Source of the DNA: an uncultured Ruminococcus sp.
GTDB lineage: Bacteria; Bacillota; Clostridia; Oscillospirales; Acutalibacteraceae
Assembly (NCBI GenBank): GCA_937892835.1
Contig: CALBHM010000066.1
Location: 1-11,930, forward strand
Direction of reading: 5' to 3'
Length of the DNA: 11,930 nt
In this document: piece by piece, positions 6,704 through 11,930 of the stretch
Layout: each line of letters starts with the position of its first letter
How positions within the stretch are numbered: position 1 is the stretch's first letter
The notes under the pieces: generated by a model
Seen by the model: only the letters and a program-made list of their open reading frames with translations
Databases searched by the model: none
Told to the model about the DNA's origin: nothing
Made by a program: the position numbers and the translations under genes

Positions 6704-8377
6704 ATGGCTGATATCAAAAAAACATGGTATAAAGAAATGTGCGTATATCAAATCTGGACGAGGAGCTTCTGCGACAGTAACGGCGACGGCATAGGAGATC
6801 TCCCGGGTGTCTATTCAAAGCTTGACTATCTCAAGGAGCTGGGCGTGGACGGAATTTGGTTCTCGCCGATCTATCCTACGCCCAATGCCGATTACGGCTA
6901 CGATATTTCCGATTACAGGAATATCAATCCCGAGTTCGGAACGCTTGACGATTTCAAGAAGATTCTTGAGGGTGCTCATGAGCGTGGTATGAGAGTGTTC
7001 ATGGATCTTGTTGTCAACCATACCTCGGATGAGCATGAATGGTTCAAGGAGAGCGCAAAGAGCGTTGACAATCCTTATCATGACTATTATATTTGGCGCA
7101 AGGGTAAGGGCAACAGACCGCCGAACAACTGGCTTTCGACCTTCGAGGGCGGTGCATGGGAGTATAATCCCGACATTGACGAATACTATCTTCACGTATT
7201 TGCAAAGAAGCAGCCCGACCTCAACATGGATAACCCGAAGGTTCGTCAGGAAGTTAAGGATATTATGCGTTATTGGCTCGATATGGGCGTTGACGGCTTC
7301 CGTGAGGATGTTATAACGTTTATTTCCAAGCGTGAGGGCTTGCCTGACGGTATTCCTCTTCCGGTTGCAACAGGTGTTGAGCATTACAAGCACGGACCTC
7401 ACCTTGAGGAGTATCTTGACGAATTCAAGCGCGATGTCTATGATCATTATGATTGCTTCACTGTCGGCGAGGGTCCGATGTCCGATATAAAAATGGCAAA
7501 GGATTTTGTTACCGAAGGTCCGAATCAGAAGCTTAATATGATGATTTCATTTGAGCATATGAATGCCAACTGCTTCATGGTTGACTGGGTTAAAACACCG
7601 TTCAATCTTATAAAGCTTAAGTCGACGCTTTCAAAGTGGCAGTACGGCTTATACGGTAAAGGCTGGAACTGTCTTTATATCGAAAACCACGATCATGCAA
7701 GAATTATCGAGCGTTACGGCAACATTAATTACCGTGTTGAAAGCGGTAAAATGCTTGCGGCAATGTATTTTCTGCTTTGCGGCACGCCGTTCATTTATCA
7801 GGGGCAGGAAATCGGCATGACGAACATCCTGCTTGATAAGCTTTCGGATTGCAAGGACGTCATGACCTTTAACAACTGGCGTATTTTTAAGAAGCTCGGC
7901 TACAGCGAGAAGCGATTTTTGAAGCTTGCAAAGGACGTCAGCCGTGAGAATTCAAGAACGCCAGTTCAATGGTCTGAGGCGGAGAACGCAGGCTTCACAA
8001 CAGGCAAACCTTGGTTCAACATCAATCCGAATTATAAGGAAATCAATGTCGAGGATGACCTGAAAAATCCCGATTCGATTCTCAATTTCTATAAAAAGCT
8101 TATTAAGCTCAGAAAAGAAAACGAGGTTCTTATTTACGGAAAATATAAGGAATACGATCATCTCAATCCGTTCCTTTATACCTATGAGAGAGTTCTCGGC
8201 AATGACAGAGTTCTTGTTGTTTGCTCGTTCAAGGAAGGCTCTGTGAGGTTCAAAGCCCCGAAAGGATACGACCTGTCAAAGGGAGAATTGGTGCTTTCAA
8301 ACTATTCCGACAACAAGATTGTCAACAACGGATTTGTTACTAAGCCGTATGAAGTCAGAGTCTATATGTTTAAATAA
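6704..8377 (+). CDS. GH13 alpha-glucosidase, oligo-1,6-glucosidase type
   Basis: This 557-residue enzyme should release glucose from the non-reducing end of short alpha-glucosides in the cytoplasm; no signal peptide is present. The length and motifs fit the MalL/TreC group of GH13. A calcium loop DSNGDGIGD lies at 24-32. The catalytic residues are nucleophile D202 (GFREDVI), acid/base E256 (TVGE) and transition-state stabiliser D330 (ENHDHAR). MDLVVNHTSDEHEWF (100-114) is the conserved region I, and the beta-rich C-terminal domain is at about 485-557. Val203 after the nucleophile is the residue associated with alpha-1,6 activity (isomaltose-type), so I favour oligo-1,6-glucosidase over a maltase; trehalose-6-phosphate hydrolase is less likely but not excluded. 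E201 before the nucleophile replaces the usual hydrophobic residue. It is the first gene of a two-gene unit with the LRR protein 11 bp downstream. Confidence 0.93.
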   Translation: MADIKKTWYKEMCVYQIWTRSFCDSNGDGIGDLPGVYSKLDYLKELGVDGIWFSPIYPTPNADYGYDISDYRNINPEFGTLDDFKKILEGAHERGMRVFMDLVVNHTSDEHEWFKESAKSVDNPYHDYYIWRKGKGNRPPNNWLSTFEGGAWEYNPDIDEYYLHVFAKKQPDLNMDNPKVRQEVKDIMRYWLDMGVDGFREDVITFISKREGLPDGIPLPVATGVEHYKHGPHLEEYLDEFKRDVYDHYDCFTVGEGPMSDIKMAKDFVTEGPNQKLNMMISFEHMNANCFMVDWVKTPFNLIKLKSTLSKWQYGLYGKGWNCLYIENHDHARIIERYGNINYRVESGKMLAAMYFLLCGTPFIYQGQEIGMTNILLDKLSDCKDVMTFNNWRIFKKLGYSEKRFLKLAKDVSRENSRTPVQWSEAENAGFTTGKPWFNINPNYKEINVEDDLKNPDSILNFYKKLIKLRKENEVLIYGKYKEYDHLNPFLYTYERVLGNDRVLVVCSFKEGSVRFKAPKGYDLSKGELVLSNYSDNKIVNNGFVTKPYEVRVYMFK

Positions 8378-8388
8378 GGTGAAAAGAT

Positions 8389-9306
8389 ATGAAAAATGCA
8401 ATTAAAGTTCTTTGCTTTACGCTGGCTGTGATTATCGTCGGTACTTCGGCGTTCCTGATTTATTTTAAATGGGATAAATCGGAGTTTGAATATGTCGACG
8501 GTACGGAAAAGGGAACCGTAATGATAACAGGCTATAAGGGCGAAAGCAAGGATGTTAAAATTCCTTCAAAGCTCAGAGGTAAGAGTGTCACTCAGATTGA
8601 CACTTTGGCGTTCGAGGACAGCGATATAATCTCGATTGAGATCGGCGATAATGTAACATATATCGGCAAGAGTGTATTCCGAGGCTGCAAGTCGCTCAAA
8701 ACCGTAAAGCTTGGCGAAGGCATACTCAATATCGACGAGGGCTGCTTTAACGATTGTACATCGCTTGAAGAAATCACCTTGCCGAAAAGCCTTGAAAAGC
8801 TTGGAGGAAGCATTTTTGCCGGCTGCACATCGCTCAAAAAAGTTGAGCTTGAAGAAGGCGGAAATTTTATCATCAAGGACGGCGTTCTTCTTTCAGCTGA
8901 TATGAAAACTCTCTATTTTGCTTTGCCTTATGCAAATCTCGGTAATTACACCTGCCCGAGTGAGGTTGAAACTATAAATTCGCTTGCGTTTTATAATTGT
9001 CCGACTCTGACGAGCTTTACTTTTTCAAACAAGGTGAAGTCGATTCCGCAGGGAATGTTTGTTCTTTGTACAGGACTTAAGGAACTGCATCTTCCCGATT
9101 CGGTCACTCAAATCGGTTCTGTTATTATCACAAAATCCGGTGTGAAAACCGTTACGATTCCCGAATCCGTTAAGGTGATTGACAAGAACGCCTTTACTCA
9201 GACCGACGGAACAAACGATAAAAATCTTGTTCTTCGAGTAAGAGCAGGCTCAAAAGCAGAAACCTTTGCGAAGGAAAACAGCATTAAAATAGAATATATC
9301 AAATAA
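8389..9306 (+). CDS. Membrane-anchored BspA-type leucine-rich-repeat protein
   Basis: This is a 305-residue protein with one N-terminal membrane segment (about 5-26), no lipobox and no clear cleavage site, so it is probably a signal-anchored protein with its repeats outside the cell. From residue 67 about eight 22-23-residue LRR_5 repeats follow the pattern of an Ile, a Phe, a Cys and a beta strand (for example VFRGCKSLKTVKL). They run 67-157, are broken by an island at 158-192 (FIIKDGVLLSADMKTL) typical of BspA proteins, and continue at 193-270. LRVRAGSKAETFAKENSIKIEYI is the usual C-terminal cap. Such proteins bind host or partner proteins or carbohydrates in other bacteria, but the ligand here is unknown. 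ATG 8389 lies 11 bp after the GH13 stop with AAGGTG upstream, so the two are very likely co-transcribed. The fold is firm; the function is not. Confidence 0.88.
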   Translation: MKNAIKVLCFTLAVIIVGTSAFLIYFKWDKSEFEYVDGTEKGTVMITGYKGESKDVKIPSKLRGKSVTQIDTLAFEDSDIISIEIGDNVTYIGKSVFRGCKSLKTVKLGEGILNIDEGCFNDCTSLEEITLPKSLEKLGGSIFAGCTSLKKVELEEGGNFIIKDGVLLSADMKTLYFALPYANLGNYTCPSEVETINSLAFYNCPTLTSFTFSNKVKSIPQGMFVLCTGLKELHLPDSVTQIGSVIITKSGVKTVTIPESVKVIDKNAFTQTDGTNDKNLVLRVRAGSKAETFAKENSIKIEYIK

Positions 9307-9351
9307 AAAAGCTGCCGCATTAGGATAAAACCGAAATGCGGCAGTTGGTTT
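9301..9351. terminator. Terminator hairpin between convergent LRR and epimerase genes
   Basis: A perfect 10-bp stem, CTGCCGCATT (9312-9321) with AATGCGGCAG (9335-9344), closes a 13-base loop. Read on the minus strand it is followed by C and then TTTTTT (9310-9305), a classical terminator for the epimerase gene. On the plus strand only TTGGTTT follows, so termination of the LRR transcript may be weaker. Confidence 0.82.
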
Positions 9352-9378
9352 ATAATGACTTTTCGTGTGGATTAATTA

Positions 9379-10233
9379 TTACTCAATAATCTCAGCACTC
9401 CAGGGAAATACGAATTCCTCGCCCGGTTCGAGCTTCTGAATGAGACGCTTCTGTGAGAAATCTTCCTTGACCTCTCTTGAATCATTTATTCCGTACCAAG
9501 GCTCGATGCAGACATATTCTGCACCCGGCTTTGCCCAAATTCCGAGAACAGGTGCTTTGCCGAAATTGAATTTGATTTCCTGCGGACGGAAATCACTCTT
9601 AAGATAAACCGTGTCGGATTTCATTCCCGAGAGAATGAGAGCGTCACCGTCAAAGATGTCCTTTGTGATTACGATATCTGTTTCGTTTTTCAAGGTTGGA
9701 TAATGCTTGCCGTCGAGGATTGAATCCGAATCAATTTTTTCGCAGACAAGTGTTTCCGGCTCGGCAAAGGAAAGTCTGTCGCCGATTTTGCAGTTGAATC
9801 CCGGGTGTGCACCGATTGAGAAAAACATTGTTTTGTCGTCGGCATTTCTTATTGTATGTGTTACGGTCAGTTTTTTGCCGTTAAGCTTGAATTCAATGTC
9901 AAAAATATACTTGAAAGGATAGTGTTCGAGTGATTCGTCGTTCCAGCTTTGAGTGAGCGTGAGGTGATCCTCGCCCTGTTCCTTAAGCTCGAAATCTCTT
10001 TTTCTTGCAATTCCGTGGCGGAACATCTCATATTCCTTGCCGTCGATTCTGCACTTGTTGTCGAGTAATGTGCCTACAATCGGGAAGAGGATAGGGGACT
10101 GACCGTACCAAACGTCGGGATTGCCCTGCCAAAGATATTCGATTGAAGTGTCGAGCGACTTAAAAGATGAAAGCTCGGCACCGTATTTTTTTACCGAAAT
10201 GCTGACCGAATTATTATTTAAAGTATAGTTCAC
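9379..10233 (-). CDS. Aldose 1-epimerase family protein (LacX-like)
   Basis: This 284-residue cytosolic protein has the galactose-mutarotase fold and should interconvert the anomers of an aldose or a sugar phosphate. Motifs are PILFPIVG (47-54), FRHGIARKRDF (71-81), SIGAHPGFN (139-147) and CIEPWYGIND (242-251). H73 and H143 correspond to the conserved His pair, and E244 to the catalytic base. The short length and the motif spacing look more like the LacX/YihR-type subgroup than canonical GalM (about 340 residues), so the true substrate is open. The start codon is GTG at 10233, with AAAGGAG and a 7-base spacing upstream. The gene is monocistronic, diverges from ftsK/spoIIIE, and ends at the hairpin shared with the LRR gene. 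Confidence 0.9.
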   Translation of the reverse strand: MNYTLNNNSVSISVKKYGAELSSFKSLDTSIEYLWQGNPDVWYGQSPILFPIVGTLLDNKCRIDGKEYEMFRHGIARKRDFELKEQGEDHLTLTQSWNDESLEHYPFKYIFDIEFKLNGKKLTVTHTIRNADDKTMFFSIGAHPGFNCKIGDRLSFAEPETLVCEKIDSDSILDGKHYPTLKNETDIVITKDIFDGDALILSGMKSDTVYLKSDFRPQEIKFNFGKAPVLGIWAKPGAEYVCIEPWYGINDSREVKEDFSQKRLIQKLEPGEEFVFPWSAEIIE

Positions 10234-10260
10234 AATACCACTCCTTTGTTTGTTTCTTCA

Positions 10261-10289
10261 ATTATATACAATCTATCAAAAAAAATCAA
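10261..10289 (-). promoter_or_regulatory. Sigma-A promoter of the epimerase gene
   Basis: Minus strand: TTGATT (10289-10284), a 17-bp spacer and a perfect TATAAT (10266-10261). Expected start near 10254, about 20 bases before the GTG. Its -35 box forms the left arm of the dyad at 10285-10302. Confidence 0.7.
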
Positions 10290-10302
10290 TAAAGTTATTG
10301 AT
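10285..10302. promoter_or_regulatory. 18-bp dyad carrying the -35 boxes of two divergent promoters
   Basis: ATCAATAA (10285-10292) and TTATTGAT (10295-10302) are perfect 8-bp arms around a 2-bp centre. The left arm overlaps the epimerase -35 and the right arm the ftsK/spoIIIE -35. It may be a regulator's operator, or simply the result of two TTGAT-type -35 boxes facing away from each other. Confidence 0.5.
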
Positions 10303-10326
10303 ATTTGTAGCGAAAAATGGTATTAT
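10298..10326 (+). promoter_or_regulatory. Sigma-A promoter of ftsK/spoIIIE
   Basis: Plus strand: TTGATA (10298-10303), a 17-bp spacer and TATTAT (10321-10326), preceded by TGG as an extended -10. Expected start near 10333, giving a leader of about 64 bases to ATG 10397. Confidence 0.65.
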
Positions 10327-10396
10327 ATACAAGATATTGGGCTATTATCGCTTGATTAAAGGTGATTACATAATTTGATATATTACGGAGGGTAAT

Positions 10397-11930
10397 ATGG
10401 CGGCAAATAATCAGAACAAAAAAAAGAATACGTCGTCAGCCAAGAAGAAAACAACATCTTCAAAAGCGAAGAATTCTTCGCAGCAAAAAAGAGGCCCTGC
10501 TCCGACTCAGCCTGTCAGAAAACAGACAAAACCTGCGAATGACGGCAGAAAGAGCGGCAAGCAGGCTAAAGAGCCTGTTTCTAAGGCCGTTTTACGCCAG
10601 CGTGCGGCCATAATTCTTTCAACGGTGACGGCAATTCTTCTTGCGGCAACATTTATAAAAGGCGAGAGAGTTTGGCTTGCGTTTCACGAATTCATTTTCG
10701 GTGTTTCGGGCATATGTGCTTATGTATGGCCGCTGATGCTGATTTATATTATTGTTATGCTTGTTTCCGAGAAGTCTGTTAGGGCTCTCAAGGGCAGGCT
10801 TATAGGTGCTTCGCTTGCGACGGCTATGCTCTCGGGTATAGTTCACGTCTTTTCGGAGGCGGTCGATTCGGGAGAGCTTAAAGATCAGATTGCTTACGCT
10901 TGGGAAATGCGTGATAGGATCACAGTTCACAGCGGCGGCGTTATAGGTGCGATCTTCGGCGGAGTTCCCGAGATGCTTTTCGGTAAAACAGCTGCGGCTG
11001 TGGTGCTCATTGTTTTACTTATTGCCACGCTGATGTTCGTAACGGGCGGCACTATTTTAGGGGTATATCTTTTCTTCAAAGAGAGGGTCGATTCCGCTAA
11101 GGTTAAGCATCAGGAAAGAATTGAAAACAGCGTTGACGGAAACGAAGAACCTTTTATCAGAAAGAAAAAGAAATATGTTCCCGTTGATATCGGCCCAGAG
11201 GCCTATGGCAATACGGATAACGACGGCATGTATATTGAAGAGCTTGTCGGCAATGCCGAAAAGAAGGACATTAAGCCGAAAAGCAAAGCTCCCAAGCCGT
11301 TTACCGATGTTGTAGCCGAACCTGAAATTTCTTCGGCCGAGCCGGCTTTGCCGCTTGACGAGATCATCAAGAAGGTCAACAGCTCCGTTAAGCCGAAGGA
11401 CAAGCCTGCCGAAAAAGATAAGACCGAGTCTAAGAAAGATAGCAAGGCTGAGAAAACAAATGATCCTGTTCAGGTTTTCCACACCTATCAAAAGCCTCCG
11501 ATCGAGTGCCTGAAATATGCCAATAACGCAGGAGCAATGAACTATGAGGAGGAGCTGAAAAATAACGCAACCAAGCTTGTTGATACACTCAACAGCTTCG
11601 GCGTTTCGACAAAAATCGTCGATATATGCCGTGGACCGTCCGTAACACGTTATGAATTACAGCTGGCGGCAGGCGTTAAGATAAGCAAAATCACGAGCCT
11701 TGCCGACGATATCGCCCTTGCACTCGCTTCGTCGGGTGTCAGAATCGAAGCTCCGATTCCTAACAAGTCTGCAATCGGTATTGAAATTCCGAACAAGAAC
11801 AGAGCGACGGTTTCACTCAGAGAAATCATTGAAACACCTGTTTATAAAAATGCTAAAAGCAAGCTGAACGTTGGCCTCGGTAAGGATATCACCGGCAACA
11901 CCATCTGCGCCGACATAGCCAAGATGCCGC
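10397..11930 (+). CDS. ftsK: DNA translocase FtsK/SpoIIIE (3' end missing)
   Basis: This membrane-bound ATPase pumps chromosomal DNA through the division or sporulation septum. The gene runs off the window with 511 codons visible. ATG 10397 has GGAGGG 4-5 bases upstream. Residues 1-65 are a Lys/Ser/Thr/Gln-rich basic tail. Four membrane segments follow at about 70-90, 103-125, 135-155 and 199-230, matching the FtsK 4TM domain. A charged, Lys/Glu-rich linker covers about 230-370. From about 382 the alpha subdomain is clear: NYEEEL, RGPSVTRYELQ, GVKISKITSLADDIALALA, RIEAPIPNKSAIGIE and LGKDITGNTICADIAKMP. The window ends just before the expected Walker A GATGSGKS, so the motor and gamma domains are not seen. 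In a spore former it could be the vegetative FtsK/SftA-like or the sporulation SpoIIIE copy; the membrane segments favour SpoIIIE/FtsK over soluble SftA. Confidence 0.95.
   Translation, partial: MAANNQNKKKNTSSAKKKTTSSKAKNSSQQKRGPAPTQPVRKQTKPANDGRKSGKQAKEPVSKAVLRQRAAIILSTVTAILLAATFIKGERVWLAFHEFIFGVSGICAYVWPLMLIYIIVMLVSEKSVRALKGRLIGASLATAMLSGIVHVFSEAVDSGELKDQIAYAWEMRDRITVHSGGVIGAIFGGVPEMLFGKTAAAVVLIVLLIATLMFVTGGTILGVYLFFKERVDSAKVKHQERIENSVDGNEEPFIRKKKKYVPVDIGPEAYGNTDNDGMYIEELVGNAEKKDIKPKSKAPKPFTDVVAEPEISSAEPALPLDEIIKKVNSSVKPKDKPAEKDKTESKKDSKAEKTNDPVQVFHTYQKPPIECLKYANNAGAMNYEEELKNNATKLVDTLNSFGVSTKIVDICRGPSVTRYELQLAAGVKISKITSLADDIALALASSGVRIEAPIPNKSAIGIEIPNKNRATVSLREIIETPVYKNAKSKLNVGLGKDITGNTICADIAKMP

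Noticed and set aside
6815..7447. A 210-codon minus-strand open frame opposite the GH13 gene
   Set aside because: It lies fully within a well-supported enzyme gene, has low-complexity hydrophobic content and no promoter or ribosome binding site of its own.
8655..8850. Repeated DNA segments within the LRR gene as a possible repeat array
   Set aside because: They are the coding reflection of 22-23-residue LRR_5 repeats, divergent at DNA level.

Overview
The window reads as a stretch of chromosome from an endospore-forming Clostridia-type Firmicute, probably an anaerobic gut or rumen carbohydrate user. The basis is a complete spoIVA gene (a protein confined to endospore formers), strong GGAGG-type ribosome binding sites, consensus sigma-A promoters, an FtsK/SpoIIIE translocase, a BspA-type leucine-rich-repeat protein and several sugar-active enzymes. 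By eye the base composition is moderate and even. I see no insertion sequence, phage gene, tRNA, rRNA or CRISPR array. The assignment to Clostridia is inference; spoIVA itself is strong evidence of a spore former.

Layout. The left edge cuts a GH38 alpha-mannosidase on the plus strand (1-2127). It converges on a minus-strand block read right to left: a D-2-hydroxyacid dehydrogenase (6161-5202) with its own promoter and terminator, then spoIVA (5091-3607) with a possible sigma-E promoter, then a CPA2-type cation/proton antiporter (3513-2227) with a near-perfect sigma-A promoter. Between the two converging genes sits an 18-bp perfect inverted repeat. To the right of the dehydrogenase, on the plus strand, is a small unrecognised gene (6338-6631) whose stop codon lies inside its own terminator hairpin. 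It is followed directly by a two-gene unit: a GH13 alpha-glucosidase (6704-8377) and, 11 bp on, a membrane-anchored leucine-rich-repeat protein (8389-9306). A hairpin at 9312-9344 separates this unit from a convergent aldose 1-epimerase-like gene (10233-9379). The last gene, ftsK/spoIIIE (10397 to the window end), diverges from the epimerase. Their promoters stand back to back with the two -35 boxes in the two arms of one dyad.

How the genes relate. Three enzymes act on sugars: GH38 on alpha-mannosides, GH13 on short alpha-glucosides, and the epimerase-like protein possibly on the released aldoses. They lie in separate transcription units with no transporter or regulator beside them, so this is not a classical utilisation locus. 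spoIVA and ftsK/spoIIIE both serve sporulation or the cell cycle but are not co-transcribed. The rest is housekeeping. The least explained items are the small gene at 6338-6631, the pairing of an intracellular-type glucosidase with a surface LRR protein, the shared divergent promoter, and the strong hairpin lacking a U-tract at 2158-2198. I do not see a convincing novel multi-gene system.
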